Shown: positions 16,908-27,314 of the stretch, one piece after another
Position numbering within the stretch: position 1 is the stretch's first letter
Layout of the letters: every line of letters starts with the position of its first letter
From: an uncultured Ferrovum sp.
GTDB taxonomy: Bacteria; Pseudomonadota; Gammaproteobacteria; Burkholderiales; Ferrovaceae
Direction: 5' to 3'
DNA length: 49,754 bases
Assembly: GCA_903905585.1 (NCBI GenBank)
Contig: CAIVHB010000033.1
Span: 1 to 49,754 of the forward strand
Program-made: the position numbers and the translations under genes
The notes under the pieces: model-generated
The model's database searches: none
What the model saw: the letters and a program-made list of their open reading frames with translations, nothing else
Told to the model about the DNA's origin: nothing

Positions 16908-17384
16908 CTATTCAGACTTGGTCTCATCTTTAGGCGTTTCTGCTGCTTTTGCATTGACCATGTTTTGGCGTTCTAGTGCAACGCGCGCGATATTTTTGTA
17001 AATAACTAAGCCTATATTTGGAAAATTCTTGAGCATAGCGGTATTGACTGAGATACCGAATGAGGGAACAACAGCCGATACATTGGCGCCTCTTTTGCCG
17101 CCCGCCAAAATGGCCATTTCCCCGAAGTTATTTCCAGGTTTAAGCGTTGCGATGGGCTTATCTATTCCCATCGCATCTAACCAAACAATGAGTTTCCCCC
17201 CTAAAAGGATAAACATTTCATCCGCATCGGCCCCTTGATAGAACACGCGTTCATCTTGTTTCCAGGTTGCTTTGCGCCCAAATTTCATCAATTTTGTAGC
17301 CTCCGCCTGATCCAATCCAGTCAGAACGGGGGCCAATTCAATCAACTTTAGGGCTAATGAAGCTGCTGCTGCGGGTTGTTCCAA
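16908..17384 (-). CDS. Stand-alone cyclic-nucleotide-binding domain protein
   Basis: The 158-residue protein is little more than one CAP/CRP-type beta-roll. The phosphate-binding cassette is visible as FGEMAILAGGKRGANVSA at residues 87-104, with Arg98 where family members grip the cyclic nucleotide phosphate. No helix-turn-helix follows, so it is not a CRP-like DNA-binding regulator; the tail is a short helix and an acidic, Lys-rich end. The start is TTG at 17384 with a GAGG about 8 bases upstream. It lies alone between glnE and gph on the same strand. Ligand and partner are unknown; it may be a regulatory module for another protein. Confidence 0.75.
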   Translation of the reverse strand: MEQPAAAASLALKLIELAPVLTGLDQAEATKLMKFGRKATWKQDERVFYQGADADEMFILLGGKLIVWLDAMGIDKPIATLKPGNNFGEMAILAGGKRGANVSAVVPSFGISVNTAMLKNFPNIGLVIYKNIARVALERQNMVNAKAAETPKDETKSE

Positions 17385-17442
17385 GAGGTGTACCTCAATC
17401 TAAACGCAACAAATAATGATCCAAAAAACTAAATAAATTGCT

Positions 17443-18108
17443 CTAGCTAGATTTTGAAGTACTGAGAAGGCTTAACAGTGCTTCAGGATGATCGATATGG
17501 TGAATAGCTGGCCACGCTTCAGGTGGCGATCCATTACCCAGATAACCATAGCGCGCAACCACGCCTTGCATGCCTGCCGCTTCCGCAGCCACCATATCCC
17601 GCTCGTCATCCCCTACATATAGAAGGTGCGCTGGGGGTAATTGAATCCGTTCGGCAGCTCCGATTAAGGGGTCGGGGTAAGGTTTGGGGCGGGCATAGCT
17701 GTCGCCACACACCAAGCATCTGGCTTTATCGAGTGGAGGCATCAGCGCGACCAAAGGTTCTGCAAATCTTTTGAATTTGTTGGTTACAATTCCCCATGGA
17801 AGTCCCATGCGCTCTAATGAATCTAATAAGTGTTCAACCCCTGGAAATAGCACCGAATCTCGCACCAATCTGGCCGCGTAGCATTCCAAGTATTCATCAC
17901 GCAGCTCTTCGAAGTAAGGATCGGTAGGCGTTAAACCGAAACCTTGCAAAATCATGCCTCGCGCACCTGAGGAGGCAAGGGGCCTAAGAACGGGGTGAGG
18001 GAGAGGGGCTTTGTCATACCGGCTCAGCAAATCGTTCAAGGCACCACCCAGATCGGGGGCCGTATCTGCAAGCGTGCCATCAAGATCAAATAAAACGCCT
18101 TGGATCAT
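17443..18108 (-). CDS. gph: Phosphoglycolate phosphatase (HAD family)
   Basis: The 221-residue HAD hydrolase has DLDGTLAD with the nucleophile Asp8 and acid/base Asp10, IVTNK as the second motif and [17 protein letters not shown] as the Mg-binding motif. Gph removes 2-phosphoglycolate, a by-product of DNA repair and of Rubisco oxygenation. The ATG overlaps the ubiG stop by 4 bases, and the ubiG-gph pair is a familiar betaproteobacterial arrangement, which supports Gph over other HAD phosphatases. Substrate range could still be wider, for example N-acetylmuramic acid 6-phosphate as in MupP. Confidence 0.82.
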   Translation of the reverse strand: MIQGVLFDLDGTLADTAPDLGGALNDLLSRYDKAPLPHPVLRPLASSGARGMILQGFGLTPTDPYFEELRDEYLECYAARLVRDSVLFPGVEHLLDSLERMGLPWGIVTNKFKRFAEPLVALMPPLDKARCLVCGDSYARPKPYPDPLIGAAERIQLPPAHLLYVGDDERDMVAAEAAGMQGVVARYGYLGNGSPPEAWPAIHHIDHPEALLSLLSTSKSS

Positions 18109-18812
18109 GTTGCGCGAGTCTCCAAAATATAATTGACGCTCACATCCTCATTGAGGCGATAGACCTTGGTGAACGGATTGTAAGTCATACCAGTTAGTTT
18201 TCCGCTTGACAATCCTGCGTTTCGTACCATGCGCGTCAATTCTGATGGTTTGATGAAGCGTCCCCAGTCATGCGTGCCCTTTGGAAGCATCTTCAAAATG
18301 TACTCAGCCCCAATAATGGCAAAGAGATAACTTTTGGGATTGCGATTTAAAGTTGAAAAAAACACATACCCACCGGGCTTCACTAATTGGGCGCAGGCGC
18401 GAATGGTTTGAGCGGGGTCAGGGACGTGTTCCAACATTTCCATACAGGTCACTAAATCAAATACGCCGGGTTCGCGTTGCGCGAGTGCCTCGGCAGAAAT
18501 CGCTTCGTAATCCACTTTAACGCCACTTTCTAGCGAATGTAGACGGGCAACTTTCAGCGCTTTTTCGGCCAAATCTATCCCTTTCACAAGGGCTCCTTTG
18601 CCTGCCATTGCCTCGCTTAGGATGCCGCCGCCGCAGCCAACATCTACTGCCCGCTTTCCGTTTAAGCCACCTATCGTTTTTTCGATGAGTTCTAGCCTTA
18701 GAGGGTTAATGTCATGTAAAGGTCTAAATTCGCTCGTTGGATCCCACCAGCGGTGGGCTAATGCCCCAAATTTCTCAAGTTCAGCAGGATCGTGATTTTC
18801 ATTTGCATTCAT
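18105..18812 (-). CDS. ubiG: Ubiquinone biosynthesis O-methyltransferase
   Basis: The 235-residue SAM-dependent methyltransferase has the AdoMet motif VDVGCGGG at 56-63 and the UbiG hallmarks [11 protein letters not shown] at residues 15-25 and [10 protein letters not shown] in the middle. UbiG performs both O-methylations in ubiquinone synthesis at the membrane-associated Ubi complex. It is translationally coupled to gph. The gap to the upstream amidohydrolase gene is only 69 bases, so the three genes may share a transcript. Confidence 0.93.
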   Translation of the reverse strand: MNANENHDPAELEKFGALAHRWWDPTSEFRPLHDINPLRLELIEKTIGGLNGKRAVDVGCGGGILSEAMAGKGALVKGIDLAEKALKVARLHSLESGVKVDYEAISAEALAQREPGVFDLVTCMEMLEHVPDPAQTIRACAQLVKPGGYVFFSTLNRNPKSYLFAIIGAEYILKMLPKGTHDWGRFIKPSELTRMVRNAGLSSGKLTGMTYNPFTKVYRLNEDVSVNYILETRAT

Positions 18813-18881
18813 GCAGAGCGCCCATAAAAGTGATTGTCAGGAAGATACAGGACAGACAGCGGCTAAGACCAGAAGTTTGCT

Positions 18882-20198
18882 TTATCCCTTTAGTTTTCGA
18901 CCCCATTGCTGAGCCTTATGTTTGAGAGTTTGAAGGTCGATTTTGGTGGGTATGCGAGCATTTAAAAGGTGTTCACCTGCCACCCAAACATGCTGAATTT
19001 GGCTATGTGAGGCGCTATAAACGGTCTGCGCGATGGGATCAAACACCGGTAGTGAGCCCACATCGTCGAGTTGAATGGAGATCAAATCGGCTTGTTTGCC
19101 CACTTTGATTGAACCAATCTGATCCTGAAGACCTAGCGCCTTGGCTCCCCCGAGTGTGGCGAGTTCAAGAGCCTCGGCTGCAGGCAGCAATGCAGGGTTG
19201 CTCGCGATGCCTTTTGCCAGTAGGGCGGCGGTGCGTAACTCGCTGAGCATGTCAAGTTGGTTGTTGCTCGCGGCACTATCTGTTCCTATTCCTACATTCA
19301 CTCCCATCTCAAGTAACTGGGTGATGGGAGCAATGCCGCTTGCTAATTTCAAATTAGAGTGAGGGCAATGCGCTACGCTTACGCCCTCTCGAGCGAATAA
19401 GTCCATTTCAGCGCGGTCAAGGTGAACCGAATGAACGGCAATCAAACGTGGGCCGACCACGCCGAGCTTGGCCAGCCGCATCAGGGGGCGTACTCCATAT
19501 TGCTTTAGGCTATCGCTGATTTCGTGTTCAGTCTCGTGAACGTGCAGATGAATAGGAAGATCCAGTTGTTCTGCAAACGTGACGATCTTTTCAAAGGTAC
19601 TGTCGCTCACTGTGTAAGGCGCATGAGGAGCGAGTGCGAAGCTAAGGCGGGATTCATGCCTCAGCGCATCCCGCGTGGCGAGGCCTTTGTGCAGATAGTC
19701 AGAGGCATCAGAGGCATAGTTGGTTGGGAACTCCAGAACGGTCAGCCCCAATACGGCGCGTAGCCCTGAAGCAAGAATGGCTTCAGCGCTTGCTTCAGGA
19801 AAAAAATACATCTCATTAAAAGTGGTCATGCCCCTGAGCAGAAATTCAGCGCAGGCCAGTTCGGTGCCTGACTCTACAAAATCGGGGCGGGTCCATTGGC
19901 CTTCAGCCGGCCAAATCTTATCCTGAAGCCATTGCATCAAGGGAAGATCATCGGCATAACCGCGCAGTAAAGTCATTCCGGCATGCGTATGAAGATTGAC
20001 GAAACCCGGCAAAAGAACTTGTCCTGGAAGAGCGCGAACAGAAACTCCCGGATAGCATGAGGCAATGTCCGCTTCTGGAAGGATATCGCGGATGATAGAA
20101 CCCTCTATCACCAGCGCATGACGGTGAAGAACTTGGCCACGGGGTTCGATGGGAATGACCCATTCGGGTAACAGGATGGTTTCTGGCTGAATTGACAT
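18882..20198 (-). CDS. mtaD: TRZ/ATZ family amidohydrolase, MtaD-like deaminase
   Basis: The 438-residue amidohydrolase has metal ligands in GFVNLHTHAGM (His70, His72), HLHVHETEHE, AVHSVHLD and GTDSAASNN, the full set for a Zn/Fe-dependent deaminase. The LRGYADDLPLMQWL and HCPHSNLKLASG segments match 5-methylthioadenosine/S-adenosylhomocysteine/adenosine deaminases, which deaminate the adenine ring. The start ATG has AAGGA about 7 bases upstream. Orthologues next to ubiG and gyrA are usual in this class of bacteria. The exact substrate among MTA, SAH and adenosine is not decided by sequence; a role in nucleoside salvage is most likely. Confidence 0.82.
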   Translation of the reverse strand: MSIQPETILLPEWVIPIEPRGQVLHRHALVIEGSIIRDILPEADIASCYPGVSVRALPGQVLLPGFVNLHTHAGMTLLRGYADDLPLMQWLQDKIWPAEGQWTRPDFVESGTELACAEFLLRGMTTFNEMYFFPEASAEAILASGLRAVLGLTVLEFPTNYASDASDYLHKGLATRDALRHESRLSFALAPHAPYTVSDSTFEKIVTFAEQLDLPIHLHVHETEHEISDSLKQYGVRPLMRLAKLGVVGPRLIAVHSVHLDRAEMDLFAREGVSVAHCPHSNLKLASGIAPITQLLEMGVNVGIGTDSAASNNQLDMLSELRTAALLAKGIASNPALLPAAEALELATLGGAKALGLQDQIGSIKVGKQADLISIQLDDVGSLPVFDPIAQTVYSASHSQIQHVWVAGEHLLNARIPTKIDLQTLKHKAQQWGRKLKG

Positions 20199-20395
20199 GC
20201 GGGTCCTTACTCGGAATGCATCTTATGTTGTATCTATTCTGAATACTTTTAAACACCCCAGATTATAGGAGCTTTAAAGTCTAAGTTGATGATCAAACAA
20301 AGCATGGGAGGAGGGGTGACGGAAGGGGGCTTAACGTGCTATATTATTTCAGTTATGTAACACCTCCTTTGCATCCCTCCCGCCCTTAATCATTG
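20199..20395. promoter_or_regulatory. Divergent mtaD-gyrA promoter region
   Basis: The 197-base gap carries promoters for both directions. For gyrA, GTGACG (20316-20321) and TATATT (20340-20345) are spaced by 18 bases and end about 50 bases before the ATG. For mtaD, a perfect TATAAT reads on the minus strand at 20262-20267, about 64 bases before its ATG, without a good -35 box. Many betaproteobacteria have ompA next to gyrA and ubiG; it is absent here. Confidence 0.45.
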
Positions 20396-23008
20396 ATGAA
20401 TTCCTTCGCTAAAGAAACGCTTCCGGTCAGTTTGGAAGATGAGATGCGCCGTTCCTATCTGGAATACGCGATGAGCGTGATTGTGGGGCGTGCCCTGCCA
20501 GATGTCCGAGATGGTCTAAAGCCCGTGCACAGACGCGTTTTATTCGCGATGCATGAGCTCTCCAACGATTGGAATAAAGCCTACAAAAAATCCGCGCGTA
20601 TCGTCGGTGATGTGATCGGTAAATATCATCCTCACGGGGATACCGCTGTTTACGATGCCATTGTTCGAATGGCACAACCTTTCTCTTTGCGTTATCCGCT
20701 GGTGGATGGTCAGGGTAACTTTGGTTCGGTCGATGGCGATAATCCCGCTGCGATGCGTTATACCGAAATCCGCATGGCCAAGATCACCCATGAGCTTTTG
20801 GCGGATATTGAGAAAGAAACCGTTGATTTTGGTCCTAACTACGATGGTTCTGAGCAAGAACCGCTGATACTGCCGGCGCGCTTTCCCAATTTATTGGTGA
20901 ATGGCTCGGCAGGTATTGCGGTGGGGATGGCGACTAACATCCCCCCGCACAATTTGAATGAAGTCATTTCAGCATGTTTGAAGTTGCTTGAATTTCCGGA
21001 GACCACAATCGATGCACTGATCGAGCTGGTTCCCGCTCCAGATTTCCCCACCCAGGGCATCATTTATGGCGTGAATGGGGTGCATGACGGATACCGCACC
21101 GGCCGCGGCCGCGTTCTGATCCGGGGCCGAACCCATGTCGAAGACATGGAGAAGGGGTCTCGCAAGGCGCTGATCATTGACGAGCTTCCCTATCAGGTCA
21201 ATAAAGCCAATCTGTTGGTCAAGATCGCAGAGCTGGTGCGAGAAAAACGTATTGAAGGTATTTCTGATCTGCGCGATGAATCTGATAAATCAGGGATGCG
21301 CGTGGTGATTGAGTTGAAGAAGGGCGAATTGCCTGATGCGGTTCTCAACAACCTGTTCAAACTCACTCAGTTACAAGACTCATTTGGTATGAACATGGTG
21401 GCGCTGGTCGATAACCAGCCGCGCTTACTCAACCTTAAACAGTTCCTCGAAGCCTTCTTGCGCCATCGTCGTGAGGTGGTGACCCGCCGCACCGTCTTTG
21501 AATTACGTAAAGCACGTGAGCGCGGCCATGTCTTGGAAGGTTTAGCTGTCGCTTTATCAAATGTTGATGAGATGATTGAACTTATCAAAGCCTCCGCGAA
21601 CCGCCAAGAGGCACGCGCTGGACTGATGGGGCGTGCATGGCGCTCTTCTTTGGTAGAAGAAATGCTCGCGCGAACTTCACCTGAGGCTTCGCGTCCGATC
21701 ACAGTCTTGCCACATGAAGGTTTGCAAACGGATGGGTATCACCTGTCTGAAACGCAGGCACAAGCCATTTTGGAAATGCAGTTGCAGCGCCTCACGGGAC
21801 TTGAGCAAGACAAGATTCGTGATGAATATAAAGAGATCATGGAACGCATCACTGATCTGATGGATATTTTGGCGAAACCTCAAAGAGTCACTGAAATCAT
21901 TGTGGGTGAACTCACTGCAATTCGCGAACAATTTGGTGATGCGCGGCGTAGTGAAATTGTGACGGATACGGCAGATATCAACCTTGAAGATCTGATCACG
22001 CCTGAAGAAATGATGGTTACCCTCTCTCGAGAGGGCTACATGAAGCGTCAGTCTATTGCAGACTATCGCGCACAACGCCGTGCTGGGCGAGGCAAGCAGG
22101 CGACTGCAACCAAAGAAGACGATTTCATTGAGCAATTATTTGTTGCCAATACCCATGACCATATCTTATGTTTTTCTAATCAAGGTCGCGTGTATTGGTT
22201 GCGTGTGTTTGAAACTCCGGAAGGCAGCAGCCAATCACGCGGAAAACCCATCGTGAATCTGCTCACCTTACAGGCAGAAGAAAAAATTACCACGATTTTG
22301 CCGATCAAAGAATTTGATCCCAATCACTTCGTGTTCATGGCCACCGCTCGCGGTACGGTTAAAAAAACGCCGTTGATTGATTTCTCACGTCCTCGCACTG
22401 CCGGCATTATTGCGGTTGATTTAGATGAAGACGACGTGCTCATCGGTGCAGCCATTACCAATGGTGACAGTCAGGTCATGCTCTTCACTGATGATGGCAA
22501 AGCAGTGCGCTTCCATGAAGAAGACGTTCGTCCCATGGGCCGCGTATCACGCGGTGTAAGGGGTATGCGCCTCAATAAAGACCAGACGATTATTTCACTC
22601 TTGGTTGCCGCGGATGAATCCCTCTCCGTGCTGACGGCAACAGAAAACGGCTATGGCAAACGTACTTCAATGAGTGAATACACGCGCCATGGTCGGGGTG
22701 GACAAGGTCTGATAGCCATTCAAACGACGGCGCGCAATGGCAAGGTGGTTTCGGCCTCCCTAGTGTCGCCAGAAGACCATGCCATGCTGATTACCGATGG
22801 CGGAGTCTTGATTCGAATTCGTGTCAGTGAAATTTCTGAGCTCTCCCGGGCTACGCAAGGGGTGACTTTGATCAATCTGGATGAGGGTGAGAAGCTGATA
22901 GGTCTATCACGAATTCCAGAAGCCGATTTCGCACAAGATGAAGTGATTGCCGCAGAAGAGCCTGATACTGACTCACTCCCTTCCGATGACGTCGGCGAGG
23001 GCAAATAA
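20396..23008 (+). CDS. gyrA: DNA gyrase subunit A
   Basis: The 870-residue protein is collinear with E. coli GyrA in its first 125 residues. It has the catalytic Tyr122 in AAMRYTEIR and the quinolone region [15 protein letters not shown]. Residue 83 is Thr, as in Pseudomonas aeruginosa wild type, and residue 87 is Asp, so no typical resistance change is seen. The GyrA box is QRRAGRG, needed for DNA wrapping and negative supercoiling, which separates it from ParC. The C-terminal beta-pinwheel follows, ending in an acidic tail. I start at ATG 20396; TTG at 20393 is also in frame. The last 23 bases overlap serC. Confidence 0.98.
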   Translation: MNSFAKETLPVSLEDEMRRSYLEYAMSVIVGRALPDVRDGLKPVHRRVLFAMHELSNDWNKAYKKSARIVGDVIGKYHPHGDTAVYDAIVRMAQPFSLRYPLVDGQGNFGSVDGDNPAAMRYTEIRMAKITHELLADIEKETVDFGPNYDGSEQEPLILPARFPNLLVNGSAGIAVGMATNIPPHNLNEVISACLKLLEFPETTIDALIELVPAPDFPTQGIIYGVNGVHDGYRTGRGRVLIRGRTHVEDMEKGSRKALIIDELPYQVNKANLLVKIAELVREKRIEGISDLRDESDKSGMRVVIELKKGELPDAVLNNLFKLTQLQDSFGMNMVALVDNQPRLLNLKQFLEAFLRHRREVVTRRTVFELRKARERGHVLEGLAVALSNVDEMIELIKASANRQEARAGLMGRAWRSSLVEEMLARTSPEASRPITVLPHEGLQTDGYHLSETQAQAILEMQLQRLTGLEQDKIRDEYKEIMERITDLMDILAKPQRVTEIIVGELTAIREQFGDARRSEIVTDTADINLEDLITPEEMMVTLSREGYMKRQSIADYRAQRRAGRGKQATATKEDDFIEQLFVANTHDHILCFSNQGRVYWLRVFETPEGSSQSRGKPIVNLLTLQAEEKITTILPIKEFDPNHFVFMATARGTVKKTPLIDFSRPRTAGIIAVDLDEDDVLIGAAITNGDSQVMLFTDDGKAVRFHEEDVRPMGRVSRGVRGMRLNKDQTIISLLVAADESLSVLTATENGYGKRTSMSEYTRHGRGGQGLIAIQTTARNGKVVSASLVSPEDHAMLITDGGVLIRIRVSEISELSRATQGVTLINLDEGEKLIGLSRIPEADFAQDEVIAAEEPDTDSLPSDDVGEGK

Positions 23009-24116
23009 TCTCTTAGCCCCAATCAACTTTTGCGCAGGTCCCGCGATGCTGCCGGGTCCTGTGCAAGAAGCCTTACAGCAGTCACTCGTTGATTTCGAAG
23101 GGCAGGGAATTTCTCTTTTAAGCTTGAGTCATCGCTCTGAGCGCTTCGATGCGCTTATGCATTCCGTTCAAACTCGACTTCGTTCTCTGCTTGATCTCTC
23201 GGATGAATATGAGATTCTGTTGTGTGGGTTTGGTGCCTCCCTTCATTTTTCTGCAATTCCGCTGAATTTCCTGAATGAGGAAGGCGTAGCAATCTATGAG
23301 ATGAGCGGGTATTGGTCAGATCGTGCAGCCGATGAAGCCGATCATTTTGGGCGAATCTGGCGTTTTCAAGCTCCTTTAAATGTGTCGGATGCTGCTCGGC
23401 AACAGGGCATGGAAGTTCGAGAGCACATGCTGGGGCCGGAGCTGCCTGCCTACGTTCATTATTGCTCTAATGAAACCATTGATGGAGTAAGCTGGCCAAC
23501 GCTTCCGGATCAGTGGTACGGCGAATTCCCTTGTCCTGTGATCGCGGATATGTCCTCGGATATCCTGACTCGCCCCATTCATCTTGATGCGCATGCCATG
23601 GTGTATGCCTCGGCACAAAAAAATTTAGGCATAACAGGTTTAAGTGTGGCCTTGATTCGAAAAGATATGATGGGGCATGCGCGTTCGCAAACGCCTCGAC
23701 TATTAAATTATGAAATTTTGGCGGATACCCATTCTGTTCCGAATACCGCGCCTGTTTTTCCTATCTATGCGCTTGAGCAGACCTTGATCTGGATTGAGCA
23801 AGAGGGGGGCGTCTTGGCCATGCACGCTCGTGCCCGCCAACGTAGTGACCTGCTGTATAGTTTCATTGATGCGTCAGAGCTTTACCTGAATGACGTGCCG
23901 CAATTAATCAGGTCGCAAATAAATGTGCCTTTTGCCCTGCGCCAGTCTGGCCTGACCGATCCATTTCTTGCTGGGGCAGAGGAGCGGGGTTTATTGCAAC
24001 TGCAAGGACATCGCAGTCGTGGTGGAGTAAGGGCATCACTCTATAATGCGATGCCGATGGAAGGCGTAATTCGTCTAACGGAATGGATGCGTGAATTCGA
24101 ACAACAACATGGCTGA
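22986..24116 (+). CDS. serC: Phosphoserine aminotransferase
   Basis: SerC converts 3-phosphohydroxypyruvate to phosphoserine and also serves pyridoxal phosphate synthesis. From ATG 22986 it has 376 residues and starts with the family segment [11 protein letters not shown]. The PLP-binding lysine is in SAQKNLG, preceded by [22 protein letters not shown] near the end is the substrate/phosphate region. An open frame to 22947 exists, but those extra residues lie inside gyrA and do not resemble SerC. The start lies 23 bases inside gyrA, and the end overlaps pheA by 8 bases, so the series is translationally coupled. Confidence 0.96.
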   Translation: MTSARANNLLAPINFCAGPAMLPGPVQEALQQSLVDFEGQGISLLSLSHRSERFDALMHSVQTRLRSLLDLSDEYEILLCGFGASLHFSAIPLNFLNEEGVAIYEMSGYWSDRAADEADHFGRIWRFQAPLNVSDAARQQGMEVREHMLGPELPAYVHYCSNETIDGVSWPTLPDQWYGEFPCPVIADMSSDILTRPIHLDAHAMVYASAQKNLGITGLSVALIRKDMMGHARSQTPRLLNYEILADTHSVPNTAPVFPIYALEQTLIWIEQEGGVLAMHARARQRSDLLYSFIDASELYLNDVPQLIRSQINVPFALRQSGLTDPFLAGAEERGLLQLQGHRSRGGVRASLYNAMPMEGVIRLTEWMREFEQQHG

Positions 24117-25218
24117 TCCCAAGCTTTCAAAAACTACCGCTCAAGAAGACGAGTTTCGCCTGAGCGAACTGCGTCATTTGATTGATCGCGTAGATCGTGA
24201 AGTTCTGGGTTTGCTCAATCAACGCGCCCAAGCCGCCGCTGAGATTGGAGTGATTAAGCACGGTGCTGTATACAGGCCTGAACGTGAGGCGCAAGTATTG
24301 CGAGGCGTTCAGGATGCCAACAAGGGCCCGCTCAGCAATGCAACCGTGGCTTTTTTGTTTAGAGAAATCATGTCGTCCTGTCTTGCCCTGGAACAGTCAC
24401 TCAAGATCGCCTATCTGGGCCCATTAGGAACCTACAGTGAGCAAGCTGCCATTCGTCAATTTGGTCATGCCGCATCTGTATTGCCATTTGAGTCATTGGA
24501 TGAAGTATTTCATCAAGTTGAGAGCAGGCATTGCCAATATGCAGTGGTCCCCGTTGAAAATTCTTTGGGTGGAAGTGTTTCAACGACCCTCGATCTATTA
24601 CTCGCTACCCCATTAAAAATTTGTGGGGAATTGCATCTTAGAATTCGCCATCAATTGATGACGCATGTATCGACAGAAAACTTGTCTGCTATACGCCGTG
24701 TGTATTCTCATGCGCAGTCCCTGAGTCAATGCCAGCAATGGTTATCGAGCCATTTGCCTCATGTTGAGCGCATTCCAGTTGCAAGTAATGCCGATGCGGC
24801 TACCCGTGCCGCTGCTGACCCCTTGAGTGCCGCTATTGCAGGAGAGTTAGCCGCTGAGCGCTATGCACTGAAAATTCAAGCCACAGATATTGAAGATAGT
24901 GCGGACAACACCACCCGTTTTGTGGTGTTAGGTACACAGGAAGTGGGCCCCTCCGGTCGAGATAAAACATCGATGGTCCTCAGTGCGCCGAATCGCCCCG
25001 GCGCTATTCACAAACTGCTAGAGCCGTTGGCTCTGCATGGTGTGAGTATGAGTCGTCTCGAATCCCGCCCGTCGCGCACGGGGCTTTGGGAATATGTATT
25101 TTTCGTGGATATTGAAGGTCATACCTCTGAGCCAGCCCTAAAAAAAGCGCTCGATGAAATGCGTGCGCAGGCTTCATTCTTAAAGGTATTGGGTTCTTAT
25201 CCTCTTTCTCCTCTGTAA
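24109..25218 (+). CDS. pheA: Bifunctional chorismate mutase/prephenate dehydratase
   Basis: The 369-residue P-protein has an AroQ chorismate mutase domain (residues about 15-95, LRHLIDRVDREVLGLLNQRA), a prephenate dehydratase domain with YLGPLGTYSEQAA, ENSLGGSV and the catalytic TRF in DNTTRFVVLG, and a C-terminal ACT domain (PNRPGAIHKLLEP, with ESRPSRTGLWEY) that senses phenylalanine. It makes phenylpyruvate. ATG 24109 is chosen over the GTG at 24091, since the former gives the usual N-terminus; it overlaps serC by 8 bases. Feedback inhibition by phenylalanine is expected from the intact ESRP motif. Confidence 0.96.
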   Translation: MADPKLSKTTAQEDEFRLSELRHLIDRVDREVLGLLNQRAQAAAEIGVIKHGAVYRPEREAQVLRGVQDANKGPLSNATVAFLFREIMSSCLALEQSLKIAYLGPLGTYSEQAAIRQFGHAASVLPFESLDEVFHQVESRHCQYAVVPVENSLGGSVSTTLDLLLATPLKICGELHLRIRHQLMTHVSTENLSAIRRVYSHAQSLSQCQQWLSSHLPHVERIPVASNADAATRAAADPLSAAIAGELAAERYALKIQATDIEDSADNTTRFVVLGTQEVGPSGRDKTSMVLSAPNRPGAIHKLLEPLALHGVSMSRLESRPSRTGLWEYVFFVDIEGHTSEPALKKALDEMRAQASFLKVLGSYPLSPL

Positions 25219-25250
25219 CTTTACCCTTTGATTGAGATCAGGTTTTAGCT

Positions 25251-26351
25251 ATGTCTTTGTGTGACCTTACCCCAGCCTACATTCGCGCTATCGCTCCCTA
25301 TCAACCTGGAAAGCCTATTTCTGAGCTGCAAAGAGAATTGGGGCTGAGCCAAATTATTAAGCTGGCATCGAATGAGAATCCGCTTGGGCCCAGTCCGCAT
25401 GCCATTCAGGCGATGGAGTCGCTGCTTGAAACCTTAGCACTTTACCCAGACGGCAATGGTTTTGATTTGCGCTCAGCGATTGGGCAAAAATTTGGCGTTG
25501 AACTCCCGCACATTATTTTAGGCAATGGGTCGAACGATATCTTAGAGTTTGCTGCCCGCGCCTTTTTGGGGGTGGGTACCAGTGCGGTGTATTCCCAGCA
25601 TGCGTTTGCCGTTTATCCCTTGGCAACGCAAGCGGTGGGGGCAGAAGGGATTGCGGTTCCTGCAAAAGAATATGGTTGCGATCTTGAAGCGATGGTGGAT
25701 GCCATCCGTTCTGATACGCGTGTGCTCTTTATTGCTAACCCTAATAACCCTACGGGTACCTTTATTTCAGGACCCATGCTGCGCAAAGCATTTGAGCGCG
25801 TGCCGGATCATGTTTTGATTGTTTTGGATGAAGCCTACACAGAGTATCTGCGGGCTGATGAGACTTACGATTCTATCTCCTGGCTCAAAGATTTTCCCAA
25901 CTTACTGGTGTCCAGAACCTTCTCCAAGGCTTATGGTTTGGCTGGATTACGTGTGGGGTTTGGGCTTGCAGCACCTGGTGTCATTGATCTGATGAATCGT
26001 GTCCGTGCGCCTTTCAATGTGAGCACCTTGGGCTTGGCTGCGGCAGAAGCCGCGCTAGGGGATAGCGAGTTTTTGGCGCGTTCGGTTGCGCTGAATACAG
26101 CCGGCATGAATCAAATTGTGCAAGGACTCCATGCACTGAACTTGCCCTATATTCCATCTTGGGGAAATTTCGTCGCTTTCAAAGTCGGTGAGGGCATGGC
26201 GATCTATCAGAAGCTTTTGCGCGCGGGCATCATTGTAAGGCCTATTGCTAATTACGGGATGCCCGAGTGGCTGCGCGTCAGTATTGGGTTGGCGAGTGAG
26301 AATGCCTTATTCCTTGAAGCCTTAGGCAAGATTGTGAATCAGCATGTCTGA
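25251..26351 (+). CDS. hisC: Histidinol-phosphate aminotransferase
   Basis: The 366-residue class I/II aminotransferase has KLASNENPLGPSP near the start, IFANPNNPTGT-like IANPNNPTGTF, VLDEAYTEYL and the PLP-lysine region RTFSKAYGLAGLRVG. It belongs to the HisC2 type often found inside aromatic operons (pheA-hisC-tyrA-aroA), where it is thought to serve both histidine and aromatic amino-acid transamination. It overlaps tyrA by 8 bases. No other his genes are present in the window, consistent with a dual role. Confidence 0.93.
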   Translation: MSLCDLTPAYIRAIAPYQPGKPISELQRELGLSQIIKLASNENPLGPSPHAIQAMESLLETLALYPDGNGFDLRSAIGQKFGVELPHIILGNGSNDILEFAARAFLGVGTSAVYSQHAFAVYPLATQAVGAEGIAVPAKEYGCDLEAMVDAIRSDTRVLFIANPNNPTGTFISGPMLRKAFERVPDHVLIVLDEAYTEYLRADETYDSISWLKDFPNLLVSRTFSKAYGLAGLRVGFGLAAPGVIDLMNRVRAPFNVSTLGLAAAEAALGDSEFLARSVALNTAGMNQIVQGLHALNLPYIPSWGNFVAFKVGEGMAIYQKLLRAGIIVRPIANYGMPEWLRVSIGLASENALFLEALGKIVNQHV

Positions 26352-27234
26352 ATCTAGCCCCTTGCCGGTGTCCCGAATTGCGCTGATTGGTGCGGGACTG
26401 ATTGGTGGATCTTGGGCTTTAGCGATTCGTGCAGCTTATCCGCAAATACAGATCACACTCTACGACCATGCGCTTCGGCATCGAACAGAAGCCTTGCAGC
26501 AAGGCATCGCCACACAAGCCTTTGATACCCTCGAAGGTGCGGTGCAAGATGCGGAACTCATCATTCTTGCCGTTCCTGTTGGGGCCTTCCCTGCCATGAT
26601 GAAGCAATTGGTTCCCGTACTTAAACCCAATACCGTGATTACCGATGTGGGTAGCACAAAACAAAGCGTGATCCTCGCAGCCAAGGCATCGCTGGGCGAT
26701 GCGTTTCCTCGTTTTGTTCCTGGCCACCCTATTTCAGGCGCTGAAAAAAGCGGGCCTTTGGCAGCGCGTGCTGACCTGTTTAAAAATAAGCGGGTGGTGT
26801 TCACGCCAGTATCAGAGACTGATCACGATGCCTTGGCTAAAGTGAGATTGCTCTGGGAAAAAGCCGGTGCAGAGGTGCATATACTGGATGCCGCAAAGCA
26901 TGATGAAATTTTTGCGGCAGTCAGTCATCTACCGCACCTGCTCAGTTATGCGTTGGTTGAGGAATTAGCCACGCGACCGGATGCGGCCTTGATTTTTTCC
27001 TATGCAGCTGGGGGGTTTCGCGACTTTACTCGAATTGCAGGCAGCCATCCAACAATGTGGCGAGATATTAGCTTAGCCAATACCGAAGCGCTCCTTAAAG
27101 AGCTGGATGCTTATACGCGTAAACTCGCTGAACTGCGAAGCGCGCTGGAAGCATCTGACGGAGCAGCATTGCTTGCTTTATTTCAGCGTGCGCAAAAAGC
27201 GCGAACGGATTGGGCAAGTGGGCCAACGGGATAG
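26344..27234 (+). CDS. tyrA: Prephenate dehydrogenase
   Basis: The 296-residue enzyme oxidatively decarboxylates prephenate to 4-hydroxyphenylpyruvate, or arogenate to tyrosine. It has the NAD(P) motif IGAGLIGGSWA near residue 15, DVGSTK near 100 and the active-site histidine in PGHPISGAEKSG. No chorismate mutase or ACT domain is fused, so it is the short cyclohexadienyl dehydrogenase type. It starts inside hisC (8-base overlap). An 80-base gap separates it from aroA, whereas in pseudomonads the two are fused. Confidence 0.94.
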   Translation: MSESSPLPVSRIALIGAGLIGGSWALAIRAAYPQIQITLYDHALRHRTEALQQGIATQAFDTLEGAVQDAELIILAVPVGAFPAMMKQLVPVLKPNTVITDVGSTKQSVILAAKASLGDAFPRFVPGHPISGAEKSGPLAARADLFKNKRVVFTPVSETDHDALAKVRLLWEKAGAEVHILDAAKHDEIFAAVSHLPHLLSYALVEELATRPDAALIFSYAAGGFRDFTRIAGSHPTMWRDISLANTEALLKELDAYTRKLAELRSALEASDGAALLALFQRAQKARTDWASGPTG

Positions 27235-27314
27235 TTGAATATCGATGAGGGCGTATTATTTTAGCCCAATCATTTTTTTACTCATTTTTTCTATGTAGTT
27301 TCCCAAATAACGCT

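Noticed and set aside
20600..20700. Possible quinolone-resistance change in gyrA (Thr at position 83)
   Set aside because: Thr83 is the normal residue in several wild-type species and Asp87 is intact, so no resistance call is justified.
20427..20857. Minus-strand frames opposite gyrA
   Set aside because: They are antisense to the highly conserved gyrA breakage-reunion domain and have no ribosome site or domain.
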